Positions 1 to 10,612 of a stretch of 64,000 nt of DNA are shown one piece after another; positions within the stretch are counted from its first letter, which is position 1, and every line of letters begins with the position of its first letter. The position numbers and the translations under genes are program-made. The notes below the pieces were generated by a model. It saw nothing but the letters and a program-made list of their open reading frames with translations. It was not told where the DNA came from and did no database searches. The DNA is from Macrosoma leucophasiata (lineage: Eukaryota; Arthropoda; Insecta; Lepidoptera; Hedylidae). The DNA lies in contig JAWQUS010000016.1 of assembly GCA_036365455.1 (NCBI GenBank), positions 18,995,001 to 19,059,000 on the forward strand, in the 5' to 3' direction.

Positions 1-88
1 GATATCTGGCGCTCTATACTCTCTGCCTACCCCGTTAGGGACCTGGCGTGAGGGTACATACATATATACATACAAAAAATTAATTGTT
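1..88 (+). mobile_element. LINE-2 3' end fragment
   Basis: This is the last codons and tail of the non-LTR family whose longest copy lies at 58612-59148. It matches that copy through the CTCTGCCTACCCCGTTAGGG region and then runs into a TACATA-type simple tail at 55-78. It is 5'-truncated by the window edge, so the insertion may be longer. Confidence 0.75.
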
Positions 89-365
89 TAAAATAAACAG
101 CAAAATTAGAAGTTTAATACAGATAAATTACTACTACTAGGTACTGGTCTAGGATAATATATTTGAATATTTGTCCTCATATATCATCATATCAATCGAC
201 ATACCAATACCATAGCTAACCATAAGTCTTGTTATCAACTACCCGAAACAAACTGCTTTACGTGTATGTTCCATTACCTACTCGTCTCGTAAAGAAAAAA
301 CATAAGCGTCGTTAAATGAACACTAACATTAAATTTAAAAATGTTTCTCAATAAACAACATAAAG

Positions 366-600
366 TAGGTGAATACAGTGAATATTGCGTGCAACTTCAC
401 TGTCACCGCGGCCGCGCGATGATGCATGCGCGCGATACCATCGCAGATTGTAGCGATAAGTATCGCAGATATAACACGCTAATATACTGCATTTACACAT
501 TTACCTCCATTGTTACCTTATATTTTACATTGTGAATTGTGTATATAACAGTCGAGATAGGATGGTCAACTGCATAAGTAGGTGTATCTTGATTATTCTT
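366..600 (+). repeat. Direct repeat, copy 1 (GC-rich block)
   Basis: This block is repeated in the same orientation at 1127-1345. It has an unusual GC-rich core (CCGCGGCCGCGCGATGATGC), then GATAAG and GATATAAC motifs, then AT-rich sequence. The TATA-like motif seen in copy 2 is degraded here. The short ORF across it has no recognisable protein similarity. Function unknown. Confidence 0.7.
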
Positions 601-904
601 AAACGTTTAAAAGTCACAATGGCTAAAAGTAATTGGTTAATGTAAATAGCAGATGAGATGCTACTCCTGAGGTCTGAGATAATATATATACTTATTTTAA
701 TATTTGTCGTTAATCTGTCAGCTCGCGAGAAAAATATGACTATTGATTTCAAATTGTTCGTGAACCGATATCGGTCCAATATTGGCATTGCATCACATGT
801 TAATGTACGATTACCATTTGATTATCCATGTACTCATTAAATCAATTATCTATCTATTCCATTGCACACCTCTTAGAGAAATTACAGCAGAATTGTTAAG
901 AAAA

Positions 905-1075
905 CAAATACATATATATGTACCTTCACGACAGGTCCCTAACGGGGTAGGCAGAGAGTGTAGAGCGCGAGATATCCCGGTCCTGACATACCTCTCGTGC
1001 CCCATCTACCTACATCATTCTCTTCATACATGCACGCCGATTCCTAGGACTTGACCGCGCCCTCAGACAGAATAA
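905..1075 (-). pseudogene. LINE-2 reverse transcriptase C-terminal fragment
   Basis: On the minus strand this region encodes the end of the LINE-2 ORF: residues like ACMK, VCQDRD and STLSAYPVRDL can be followed with stops and a frame change. It ends in the CCCCGTTAGGGACCTG block and a TACATA-like tail. It is a dead, strongly 5'-truncated copy of the family seen at 58612-59148. Confidence 0.7.
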
Positions 1076-1126
1076 ACAAATACATGGTGCTTATAATATG
1101 ATTAACGAAACAAAGGTAGGAAAATA

Positions 1127-1345
1127 TGGGTGAATATTGCGTGCAAGTTCACTGTCGCCGCGGCCGCGCGATGATGCATGCGCGCGATACCATCGCAGAT
1201 TGTAGCGATAAGTATCGCAGATATAACACGCTAATATACTGCGTTTACACATTTACCTCCATTGTTGTCTTATGTTCTGTGAATATGACAGTCGAGCTTG
1301 GATAGTCAACAATATAAAAGGGCGTGTCTCGATTGTAGAGTGTAT
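1127..1345 (+). repeat. Direct repeat, copy 2, with TATA-like motif
   Basis: This is nearly identical to 366-515 over the GC-rich core, then diverges. After the core it has AATATAAAAGGGCG at about 1312-1325, a good TATA-box match followed by GC-rich bases. Whether this is a promoter, an LTR-like piece or chance cannot be told from sequence alone. Confidence 0.65.
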
Positions 1346-1498
1346 TTTATTGATTCGAAATGTCAAAGCATATGTTTTACATTGATGAAACATACATTCT
1401 TTTGGTTAGTTTCCATTGGTAGTTAAGTAACAGTATAGTGCATAGGCATTACCGCTAAAGAAGTTTTAACTTCATCATCAGTGTGAGCAACGAGTTTG

Positions 1499-1769
1499 TT
1501 TTTTTTTTAATGTAATGAAGTTGGCAAACCAGGGTGCAGTTCACATTGATATCTACACAAAAAAAATAGGTCAAAATGCAGATGAGAGATTGCGTTGCCA
1601 CCCCTGAGACCATAGTTGTTATGTCTCTGTGATAGTTATTACGGGGCCATACATAACCATCTAACCGGAACACGATAGTGCTGAACACTGCCATTTGGCG
1701 GCAGGTTGAAAGTAATGCGGTGGTACCTACGCCTTCGAGCTCCTACACTGAAACTCTACCACCAGTAAA
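1499..1769 (-). mobile_element. SINE-A copy, subfamily B
   Basis: This is a full-length or nearly full-length copy in minus orientation. It runs from the T-rich end (TTTTTAATGTAATG) to CTCTACCACCAGTAAAG. The variants CCACCCCTGAGACC and CTCTGTGATAGTTATTACGG define a second subfamily, also seen at 45028, 51693 and 60790. The ORF across it is incidental. Confidence 0.8.
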
Positions 1770-2030
1770 GTTGAATGGCGGTTAATTAAATTTATTTTCA
1801 TGCGCTCTGTCATTTACGACCACTTGTAAGATATTCATTTTTAACCGATGAAAAAACGGTGGTTTTCAAGTCGTCGCGTATATTTTTTTATGTAACGCAT
1901 ATCTTTTTACTGAGAAGTCTTATTTTGATATTTCTTTTTTATTGGAAAGGGCATACCTTGAAGTTGGTCCCATATAAATATCATCATCTTATCAGCCATA
2001 GATGACGAATAACTCAACTTTAACCCCCTT
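1770..2030. other. No recognised feature
   Basis: AT-rich sequence with homopolymer runs. Nothing coding or repetitive could be supported. Confidence 0.4.
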
Positions 2031-2033
2031 ATT

Positions 2034-2168
2034 CATAAACGTATTATAGCTAAAGTGTTGCTAATGTCTGCTTTATCTTTTTCTACCCTGCACATTTGAC
2101 AATGCAACTGACAAAGACAAAGCATTCTATAGCTAAAACGTATCTAATGTACGTTTATGAATAGGGGG
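2034..2168. mobile_element. MITE-P copy with TAA target duplication
   Basis: A 135-bp element with terminal inverted repeats CCCCCTTATTCATAAACGTA and its complement. It is flanked by TAA on both sides (2031-2033 and 2169-2171). A 3-bp TWA duplication is typical of PIF/Harbinger MITEs, so that superfamily is the inferred source. No coding capacity. Confidence 0.8.
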
Positions 2169-2207
2169 TAACAATTTATATACACAAAACTTCCTCATAA
2201 ATTACTC

Positions 2208-2308
2208 TTTCTATTGATGAAACCCGCATGAAAATCCGTGCAGTAGTCTTTAAATTTATCGCAAACAGATAGACGTGGCGAGGGATTTTGTTTTATAATA
2301 TGTATAGA
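2208..2308 (+). repeat. Dispersed repeat shared with 33715-33808
   Basis: The segment from GATGAAACCCGCATGAAAAT to TTGTTTTATAATATG recurs at 33715-33808 with about 80 percent identity by eye. Related blocks are, from general knowledge, common in insect genomes. The family is not identified here. Confidence 0.55.
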
Positions 2309-2567
2309 TTGTCAAAACATGTCCTCTTAAATATACAATGCAACTTGTAACCGAGATGCTCGGATAGCGATCGTAGATTAAACAATAGTGTACGGGCGTT
2401 ACCGTCTTTGTAGTAGGCATTAAAGTACGCGTACACTATGAAGGTGACGAGAAATATTTACTTTAAAAGGGTTTTTTTATTTAACTTAGCTCAAAAGAAA
2501 AGTTTTTTTCACTTTCTCTCTGGTAAATCTACAAAAAAGTCCGGGAAGCCTTAAAATAATTTCCGTC

Positions 2568-2731
2568 ACAGAGACATAACAGGCCTCTCTTAGGCCTCAG
2601 GAGTGGTAATGCATCTGCATTTTGACCTTGGTCTTTGTGTGGGTGTCTATAGGCTGCAGTCATCACTTACACACATCAATGTGAACTGCATGCTTGTTTG
2701 AAACTTCCATTACATAAAAAAAAAACTTTTA
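2568..2731 (+). mobile_element. SINE-A, 5'-truncated
   Basis: This is the 3' half of SINE-A, from the CAGAGACATAAC motif through the CTATAGGCTGCAGTCATCAC motif to CATTACATAAAAAAAA. The A-run at the 3' end is the usual tail of the family. Confidence 0.8.
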
Positions 2732-3034
2732 TGGATAGCTTAATATAACCATCATTACATCTAAAAAATGGTGACTTACAATACGGTAATTGAAAAGCTA
2801 TTTAGACCAATACAGCATCAACTCTTATCAATTTTAATCCTTTTGTTACCCTAAACACATAATGCATTTTATTTTAATATACTACACAACGTAATCAAAA
2901 TTAACACGTTTGCCGGGTAAGCTTGCTCTTACCAATGATGGGATTCGCTTGATATTTTTATAGCACATATAACATTTAATTTTATGGTATGGCAGAACGA
3001 CTTTTGCCGGGTCAGATAGTATAGATATACATTT

Positions 3035-3388
3035 TAATGGCAACCCTTGATACGTTCCATTGCTGGGCACGAGTCTCTTCCCTTCTTGAGAGGAGGCCTG
3101 GAGCTTACTCCACCACGCTGCTCCAATGCGGGTTTGTGGAGATAAGGGTTAGTGGCCAACCCGTTGTCGGATGTTTTTCGAACCGCCCATAAGGCCTCCG
3201 ACAAGGTTTAACGACTGCTATCTATCGATAGCAACCGGGACCGACGGCTTAACGTGCCCTCCGAAGCACGGAAACGCGCAATTAATTTGCCACTAGCGGT
3301 CACCCATCACACTACCCGACCGCGCCCGTAGTGCTTAACCGAGTAGATCGCTTACGATCTACACCAGCCGCTGGGCCATGCGCGCTTC
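3035..3388 (-). mobile_element. 5S-SINE copy
   Basis: Read on the minus strand, it begins ATGGCCCAGCGGCTGGTG. It then carries a stretch matching the 5S rRNA internal control region: GGTTAAGCACTACGGGCGCG followed by GATGGGTGACCGC. It ends near a short A/T tail at about 3035. The order box A-like then box C-like is that of 5S genes. Two further copies lie at 8797 and 25758, both also minus. The spacing to the known 5S sequence was aligned by eye only. Confidence 0.7.
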
Positions 3389-3499
3389 ATAAGAGTAATT
3401 ATGCGATATATAAGAGTAATTATCCTTAATTATGTACAAATATTCTAAAAACGCCGGGCAGTCACTTATCCCTGGGACACATTGTACGAGTATATATAA

Positions 3500-3748
3500 A
3501 AAATAAAAATCAATTGCTGTTCGTTAATCTCGCTAAAACTCGAGAACGGCTGGAGCGATTTAGCTTATTTTGGTTTTGAATGATTTTTGGAAGTCCAGGG
3601 AAGGTTTAAAAGGTAAGAAAAGATGAAGAAATTGAAGGGGAATAGTAAAAAACACAATTTCATTTTCCCATACAAATAGTCCGTGTATATCAAACCTTTG
3701 ACACATTATTTCATTTTGAGGCAATACGAAGTTTGCCGGGTCAGCTAG
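3500..3748 (+). mobile_element. Heli-1 non-autonomous Helitron-like copy
   Basis: About 250 bp, starting in an ATATA-rich lead-in with CAATTGCTGTTCGTTAATCT. It ends with the small hairpin GGCAA-TACGAAGT-TTGCC, then GGGTCAG and terminal CTAG followed by T. A hairpin shortly before CTRR, with insertion before T, is the Helitron 3' signature. Six other copies occur in the window. Confidence 0.75.
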
Positions 3749-4384
3749 TTTGAAATAAAATATTTGAGTTTGAAAGATTTGTACCTCGTGAGCTATAAAG
3801 GTATATACCTGTGACTGACGGCGAATTTTTAATTTTATAACTTGTCAATTGCGAACATAACGGGGATTTGTGGACAAACAGTCACGCAGAGGCAAGTAGT
3901 CACCAAGGTTGTCACTTAAGAACGATCACTGAAGAGAAAATACAAAATATTTTGCAATGCCATGAATATTTCATCCATAAACAATATTAAATTGCATATC
4001 AAAACAGTTAACAGCCGGTCTGTCAGTCAATATTCACAAAACAAGATGTTTGCGTTGCTATACAGCCACTCGGTCACGATCTGCCAACATTGTTCGTAAA
4101 TATCAAAGCTCGTTAGGGCTTTCATATCTCGTTAATGGCAACTCTGATTAGTAAGATTGTGACTGGCTGGTTTTTGCTGACGTAAGGAACTCGGAGTTAT
4201 TGTACACCTATTTCATGTACAGTCCCCAGCAAGAAATATCTATCTAGGAAAGAGACTTCGGCTATTTTCGGCTCTCTTAGGAGTGGCAACGCATCTACAT
4301 TGATAAAAAAAAATAAAAAATAAATCTCTAGTTTCATAAGGATGTATTCTGGTAGGTATTATTTACCACTAATATGTCACACCA
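3749..4384. other. No recognised feature
   Basis: AT-rich. A short, degraded SINE-A-like piece may be present near 4259-4300 (AGGAGTGGCAACGCATCTAC), too short to call with confidence. Confidence 0.35.
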
Positions 4385-4660
4385 TCTATACAAATAAATA
4401 AAATTGGAGGGTCTGTTTGTAATATAAGGAAACCGCTTTTTACTGAATGCGTATGTATGTATACATGGTACATATACAAAAATCAACATTTTTTTACAAT
4501 TTTTGGCTGTCTATCTGTCTGTCTGTTTCTCCCGGCTAATCTCGGGAACGGTTGGACCGATTTTGAAGGCAGATAGCTTATGTAGTAAGGAGTAACTTAG
4601 GCTACTTTTATACTAGCTGCGCCCACGGTTCCGTCCGGGTAGATACTAAACAATCATACA
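4385..4660 (+). mobile_element. Heli-2 Helitron-like copy, 3' end missing
   Basis: Shares with 52768-53067 the AATAAATAAAATTGGAG start, the GTATGTATG block, the TCTGTCTGTCTG run, CTCGGGAACGG and ACTAGCTGCGCCCACG. The terminal hairpin and CTAG are absent here. Confidence 0.7.
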
Positions 4661-5961
4661 TTCTTTACTAAACTATATGTTTGTTTGCCATTTCAAGAAA
4701 AAAAAACATAGATATACACATTTTAAAAATCTCAAAACGGATGGAAGTGCAGGTATTTATGTCCTCAGCTAGCAACACTACCTACGTGTTCAGAACACCT
4801 ACATTATTGTAAAAACTATCAATTTCAAGAACGTCTGATTAAATATAAATTGTCCCTTATATTAATATCTACGATCAAGAAGGATGTTTTAATGACAGAA
4901 AAAGTCTAGCCTATAACAAAACTGTCTTTAGATCCAGGAATGTTTATTGGTATCATGAGAGGTGTCCATTGAAACCTCCATTCTATAATTATGTCAATAC
5001 ATCTCAGATAGTGTTGTCAGATCAAAATTATAATTTCTAATAATGAATAAAAAGTTGTTGATGGTAAAAAATGTGGTATTATTAATCAATATTTATAAAT
5101 GTATGATGATAGAGTGGCCATGTTTTGTACATTGAGAATGTTTTTTGAAGTGTAATGTGATCGTTAGCTCGTGTTGTTTTTTTCGTCTGGCAACATTGTT
5201 AAGTAATAAAAATGTTGCCATTACCTACGTGCTGTTATTTGGATTACTGTTAGTCCTGTGATCATGACACTTACCTATATTTCTTCGTAAGGATAGATAG
5301 AAAGAAAATATATTTATCCTAAGTTTTTCATGCATGATCATTTAAATACATAATTTGTATTAAAATAAAAAATATATAAATTATTATTTAATATTAAATA
5401 AAAAAAAACCCTCAGACATTGTTGTGGCGGGCGAAACCTTAAAAAAAAAGAAATAATTTTTATTCCTTTTTTGTTATTGTTTTTTTATTATAATTAGTTA
5501 TACCCGAGACTAAATCCGTAAAAATTGATTTATTTCAACAAAAACACATTTATTTTATTTTTTTATTTATAACTTTAATGCACTAGGTACCTACATTATT
5601 ATATGTCTGTATCATTAAGAAATATTTCTGAATTCCATGTTAACTCGACATTTACGATTGAAGAGTGTCTAGAAATCTAAAACAAACTATCGATAAATGC
5701 CGGTTTAAACTACAGTTATCTGAACTGATGTTACTGAACGATTGATTATACTCTGTCAATGTTGCAAATACCAATTTGGCGTTTAACGTTTTCCATTTAT
5801 AACTGAATGACTTATAAATTATACAAATTAAACATCTCGCTGTAATTATATGTTTCTTGTTCTCTATAATTAATAGGGTAGGGTATTTGATGAAGTGTTG
5901 ACGAAGCTATTTGTTTGGTTTTGATGGAATATCAGTAGAATCTAGTAGCAACTGTTTGCAG
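4661..5961. other. No recognised feature (AT-rich, about 1.3 kb)
   Basis: Very AT-rich with long A and T runs around 5380-5580. No ORF of note, no repeat with a second copy that I could recognise. Confidence 0.4.
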
Positions 5962-6252
5962 TTTTTTTTTATGTAATGGAAATGGCAAACAAGTATGTAG
6001 TTCACATTGATGTTAAGTGATGACTGCAGAATAAAGACACTTACACAAAGATCAAGTTCAAAATGCAGATGTGTTACCACTAAGGTGTTATGCCTCTGTG
6101 CTGAAAATTACAGGGCCGTACATTAATACCCGACCGGAACACGATAGTGCTGAGCACTACCATTTAGCGGCAAGTATATTAGGTAATGCGGTGGTGTCTA
6201 CGCCCGCGAGCGCCGCGTCCGCGCCGCCCGTCCCAGCTCTACCACCAGTAAA
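5962..6252 (-). mobile_element. SINE-A, near full length
   Basis: Minus copy from TTTTTTATGTAATGG to GCTCTACCACCAGTAAAA. It carries a local GC-rich change, CGCGTCCGCGCCGCCCG at about 6214-6230, where other copies have CTCCGTCACTGG. The ORF crossing it is an artefact of the repeat. Confidence 0.8.
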
Positions 6253-6536
6253 AGGTTTTTTATGTTTTCAAACAAGCACACAGTTTATATTAAAGCCCTA
6301 TTGCAATGTTTTAGCCGCTACTGCTCGGTTGACTGACTGCGTAAGCGGATGAATTCTCTTAACTAACGGGTGGTGAGATCATCCCTACTCCTCTGTTATG
6401 AATAATTTGAATTCAGAAAGAGATTACTTCCTACTATTTCATGATATGTACGTTGCTTCCACATAATTTATTTAATTTTTTTTTTATTGCCAGGTTTTAT
6501 TAGCAAATTGTACCCGTGCAAAATCAGGCCAAGTTA

Positions 6537-7282
6537 TAGGTTAAGATCCCACTGCAGAATCATTTCGTTCATCCAGTTAAGGTACAAACCTCATTTTTAC
6601 GCAACTTTATAATCTAGATCTAGAGAATATATATCCTAGGTTGCCTAACAAAGTTTGGCCGCAAGTATTTTTAATGAAATTATTTTATCTTTGACAGCCA
6701 GCAACGCCTATTTTCGGTTTGGCTCCCGTATGCCATAATAATGAGAAAAAAAACAGCTTTAATTTGTTATATAAATAATACATGTACCTACATACGTCAT
6801 GGACGTAAAAAGTTCACGGGACGGAACGAAAATACGTAGGGGCGGCCAAGTGCGCAGCGGCAGATGTGATTTTTTAGAGTCTATAAACATATTGCCGTGA
6901 GGTGGACGATATTTGATTGCAAAAAACCAATGTTAAAAAATTCTTCCCCAAAAAAAATATAAAAAAATACTTTGGGCCATTTTTTGATAGGCAACCTTGT
7001 GGATATATTCTCTAGATCAGAGATTCCCAAACTATTTATATTGTAGACCCCTTTCTGTTTTTTTCTGGTTTCGGTGGACCCCCTTGCTAACATTTATATC
7101 ACTTTCCCATATATCCCATTTTTATTTACGCATATACGTAGACCCCATCGAGTCTCCAATGGACCCCAAGGGGGCTATATGGACCACTTTGGGAATCACT
7201 GTTCTAGATTGTGTAATATGCGTTAAAAATAGCTTTGCAGCATATCTGAATGAACGAAATGATTCTGCAGTGGGCTCCTAAC
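6537..7282. mobile_element. Long-inverted-repeat DNA element, interrupted
   Basis: The left arm (6537-6700) contains CCACTGCAGAATCATTTCGT, TCTAGAGAATATAT and GGTTGCCTAACAAAG. All are found inverted in the right arm (about 6960-7282). The right arm is split by the hAT-like MITE at 7018-7201. Arms of roughly 150 bp around a short centre indicate a foldback or MITE-type DNA element. No transposase is visible. Confidence 0.65.
7018..7201. mobile_element. hAT-like MITE nested in inverted-repeat element
   Basis: 184 bp with terminal repeats CAGAGATTCCCAAA and TTTGGGAATCACTG. It is flanked by CTCTAGAT (7010-7017) and TTCTAGAT (7202-7209), an 8-bp target duplication with one mismatch. An 8-bp duplication and CAG...CTG ends are hAT hallmarks. 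The inner ACCCCC/GGGGG blocks also pair. Confidence 0.75.
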
Positions 7283-7500
7283 CTGTAACTAAAGAAATGT
7301 AAAGCAAACAAGTTCGCACATGTTCACAACATCTAAAGTAATCTAAACGATGCTATATTTTGCCTTCATCGACAATCGCCCAACTGTTTATTCTTCCTGT
7401 GACCGTCTTATCTCCATTAGTCGGGTCAAACGTTCAGAATCATGCAGGGTTCCTTCCCGAACACTACACAGTCTCGACACTAGGGTTGTCAATATATTCA

Positions 7501-7808
7501 TAACCTAATAAAGTGGTAGCAGGCCACTACTATTGCACTGGAGGTCCCGGGTTCGATTCCCGGGTCGGGGCTATCAGAGATAACGGTTTAAAGATCCTTT
7601 ATCTCTGGTTCTATTGGGATTTTTCCATATTCAGGAAGTTTCCCAGTACCTCGGAGTTTGGTAATGTGCCCGGAGATGTCAATAATCTCGCCACCTGTTA
7701 CATGGGCCAAAACGTAACCGGCGAATCGTGGGTGTTTGCATGTATGATTGAATGCATGCATTTACCTCTGCCTACCCCTTCGGGGATTACAGGCATGAAG
7801 TTACGTTT
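7501..7808 (+). mobile_element. T1 tRNA-derived SINE
   Basis: The head retains a B-box (GGGTTCGATTCCCGGG) at 7550-7565. The A-box area is damaged (AAAGTGGTAGCAGGCC). The body follows the T1 consensus through ACCTGTTACATGGGCCAAAA and TACCCCTTCGGGGATTACAG to TTACGTTTTTT. Its 100-residue ORF has no protein meaning. Confidence 0.85.
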
Positions 7809-7970
7809 TTTTTGACGTTTTCTAATACACATAGATACCTATAATGGTATTTATTTATTTATTTGATCTTTAATGCACAATGAAAGCATCTATTGTTAAC
7901 CATACTTTAAAGTAGTAATTAATTTTGGAAATATAAAGCGATTGTTGTAATGTAATCTTCTATATACCTA

Positions 7971-8224
7971 TATAAAAATCAATTGCTGTTCATTATTCTC
8001 GCTATAATTCGAGAACGGCTAGACTAGAATTTGGCTAATTTTGGTTTTGAATGATTTTTCGAAGTCCAGGGAAAGTTTAAAAGGTTTTAAAGAAAATATG
8101 AAGAAATTGAAGGGAAATGGTAAAAACCACAATTTTATGTTCCCATATAAATAGTCCGTATCTATCAAAACTTTTGACACGTTATTTCATTCTGAGACAA
8201 TACGAAGTTTACCGGGTCAGCTAG
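7971..8224 (+). mobile_element. Heli-1 Helitron-like copy
   Basis: Same family as 3500-3748, beginning AATCAATTGCTGTTCATTAT and ending ACCGGGTCAG-CTAG-T. One base of the terminal hairpin is changed (TTTACC in place of TTTGCC). Confidence 0.75.
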
Positions 8225-8737
8225 TGATAAATAAACATTTTGACTCCTTGACTTTTCACCAATCTGTATTTATTTTTTTCAGTCCTACGTACTTAATGAA
8301 AAGGGGACCGTTGGTATTTTCACCTGGGAGGTAGAACCAGATTACAGATGGCTTAATTATGGTAAACACAACCTACTCATAAAAAATTAAGTAGGTAAGA
8401 TTTGAATGGGACATAACAATTGGGAACCCTGATTCACAAAACCTATTTAACCCACGGCAGGTGTTCGTCGCATCCTGCGCTAGCGTAATGAATTCAAATA
8501 TTCACCATTTTAAAGTAAAATAGCCTCTGGGAGTTACTATAGGTTTCCCTTAATGTAAATTGTACGCAGGGCAATAAATTCTTTGAGAGCCAACGAAGAG
8601 TGTTGTACCGATAAAAGAATGTCGATATTTCACCGGCAATGATTATTTTTTGTGTAATTGTTTGCTTGTTTTTATTAATATCACTTTTTAAGGAATTTTA
8701 AGAGTAAATTGGGTGTGAGTGACTTTGTTACTTGTTG
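8225..8737. other. No recognised feature
   Basis: Mixed composition without a recognisable repeat or coding region. Confidence 0.35.
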
Positions 8738-8796
8738 TGACTTTGGTAGAACTCCAGTGACGGCGCTCGCGGGCGTAGGCACCACCACATTACGCA

Positions 8797-9171
8797 TTAT
8801 ATATAATAATAATAATAATGGCAACCCATTATACGTCCCACTGCTGGGCACGAGTCTCTCCCCTTTTTGGGGGGAGGCCTGGAGCTTACTCCACCACGCT
8901 GCTCCAATGCGGATTGGTGGAGGTGGGTGGGTTAGTGGCCAACCCGCTGTCGGATGTTTTCAAACCGCCCATAAGGCCTCCGACAAGGTTTAACGACTGC
9001 TATCTATCGATAGCAACCGGGACCGACGGCTTAACGTGCCCTCCGAAGCACGGAAATGCGCATTTAATTTGCCACTAGCGGTCACCCATCATACTACCCG
9101 ACCGCGCCCGTAGTGCTTAACCGAGCAGATCGCTTACGATCTACACCAGCCGCTGGGCCATGCGCGCTTCG
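8797..9171 (-). mobile_element. 5S-SINE nested in SINE-A
   Basis: Bounded by direct repeats TTACGCA at 8790-8796 and 9172-9178, i.e. a target-site duplication, so the ends are well defined. The 3' tail on the minus strand is an ATT repeat (plus-strand AATAATAATAATAATGG). The head shows the 5S-like motifs GGTTAAGCACTACGGGCGCG and GATGGGTGACCGC. Body CTGCTCCAATGCGG and GGAGGCCTGGAGC are shared by all three copies. Confidence 0.8.
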
Positions 9172-9282
9172 TTACGCAATATACTTGCCGCTAAATGTTA
9201 GTGTTCAGCACTATAGAGTTTTTTATTTTTGTTACGTCATTAAGTTGACAGACAAGCAGACGGGCCACCTGATGGTAAGTGG

Positions 9283-10612
9283 TCACCGTCGCCTATGAAC
9301 ATTTGCAACACCAGGGGAGTTGCCAACGCGCTGCCAGCCCTGAAGGACTCTTTTGACGCCATTTTTAGGGTTCCGTACCTTAAAAGGAAAAAAGGAACCC
9401 TTATAGGATCACTCGTGCGTCTGTCTGTCTGTCTGTCTGTCCGTCTGTCACAGCCAATTTGCTCCGAAACTACTGTACCGATTGAGTTGAAATTTGATGA
9501 CTATATGTAAATTGGTGACCCGAAGATGAACACGTCAAGTAAAATAATAAATTTTAAACAGAGGGGCCACTTCCGGGGGGTGAATCAGAAAAAAAAAATC
9601 GTAAACTGTGTCGTGAGACATATCAAGTGAAAGAGGTTGTTGTCAGCATCTCAGATATATATTTTTTTTTATAATTTTTGCATAAACAAATTTGAAGTTA
9701 TTTAAGAAAAACGACGAAAATTGACCATTTCTCCCCCCCCCTCTATCTCCGAAACTACTGAACTTAAAATTTTGAAAAAAATGTGGAAAATAGTTCTTTG
9801 CCTATAAATTACTGGAAAACCTATAAGAAGTTTGAGTATTCAAATTAAATCGAAAATTCTTAATAATATAACCCCCCTGCCGGTACCACCGTAACTGCTA
9901 TGTCTCTACATTTTAAATCTGTAATATTTTTGAAAATATTTATTTAAATTACGGAACTCTCACCACGCGAGTCAAACTCGCACTTGTACGGTTTTTGAAG
10001 AACCCCATATTGTAGCACCGAGGGAATACCTCAGAGAGAAGTTCGTTCCACAATTTACACGTTCTGGGCAGAAACGAACGAGAAAGCCGCAACGTTGAGC
10101 ACTGCCAGGTGTCCAGTCGGTGAGGGTGAAATTTCTCTCTTCGGCGGGTAGTACGGTGTAGAAAAAGAGACGGTGGCACCATGTCGAACAGTTCGACAGA
10201 GCACTCACCATTGTAGAGACGGTATAACACGCACAGACTACCAATATCTCTGCGCAGGCTCAGATGTTCGAGCCTGTCTGTAAGTCCTGGATCGTTAACA
10301 ATACGAACGGCGCGTCTTTGTTGGGAGTCGAGTGGACCAAGTTGATATTTACTCCCGCCCCACAAATGAGAGCAGTATTCCAGATGGGGCCGCACTTGGG
10401 CCTCATAAAGCTGTAGTAGCTGCCCCGATGTGAAATACTGCCTCACTTTGTTAAGCACCCACAACTTTTTGGATGCCAACTTGGTCTTACACTCAATGTG
10501 ACTCCCGAATTGCACTTCGTTCGATATGTCAACGCCCAGGATACCGATACTCTTACCAATGGCAAGCGGAGTGCCCTGGAACTGTGGTGCTACAATGAAT
10601 GGGGTTTTTTTA
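9283..10612 (-). pseudogene. LINE-3 reverse transcriptase C-terminal region (split)
   Basis: Non-LTR reverse transcriptase, the enzyme that copies LINE RNA at the nicked target. Only the part after the catalytic palm remains: FIVAPQFQGTPLAIGKSIGI, GVDISNEVQFGSHIECKTKL, an LYEAQVRPHLEYCSHLWGG block typical of Jockey/CR1-type thumb regions, and CKLWNELLSEVFPRCYNMGF. The frame is open from 10612 to 9992. It is then interrupted by the GTTCCG insertion. Beyond it the last codons (VLQGWQRVGNSPGVANVHRR) resume at about 9361 and stop at 9283-9285. An open frame through the insertion makes the apparent protein end in foreign residues (RTSASLTRVVRVP). The catalytic YADD-type motif is missing, so it is inactive. 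Clade assignment is tentative. Confidence 0.8.
9367..9991 (+). mobile_element. GTTCCG-family element nested in LINE-3
   Basis: Starts AGGGTTCCGTACCTTAAAAG, has a TCTGTCTG run at 9419-9450 and repeated CCGAAACTACTG motifs. It ends with GAGTCAAACTCGCACTTGTA then CGG. The T-run on both sides (9362-9366 and 9992-9996) is a plausible target duplication. The family is abundant in Lepidoptera in my recollection, but its class is unclear to me. A second copy is at 29557-30428. Confidence 0.75.

Noticed and set aside
366..1345. LTR retrotransposon with two LTRs
   Set aside because: The repeated blocks are flanked by no target duplication that I can find, and the interior holds a LINE-2 fragment rather than gag or pol.
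6071..6352. A 93-residue plus frame with Ala/Pro-rich middle
   Set aside because: It lies in the SINE-A copy at 5962-6252; the Ala/Pro stretch comes from a local GC-rich change.
8709..9078. Two overlapping plus frames of 86-94 residues
   Set aside because: Both run through the SINE-A and 5S-SINE nest. A similar frame occurs in the 25.8-kb copy, so it reflects the repeat.
9949..10515. Annotating the 188-residue frame as one protein
   Set aside because: Its last residues come from the inserted GTTCCG element; the true LINE-3 C-terminus continues after the insertion at 9283-9361.
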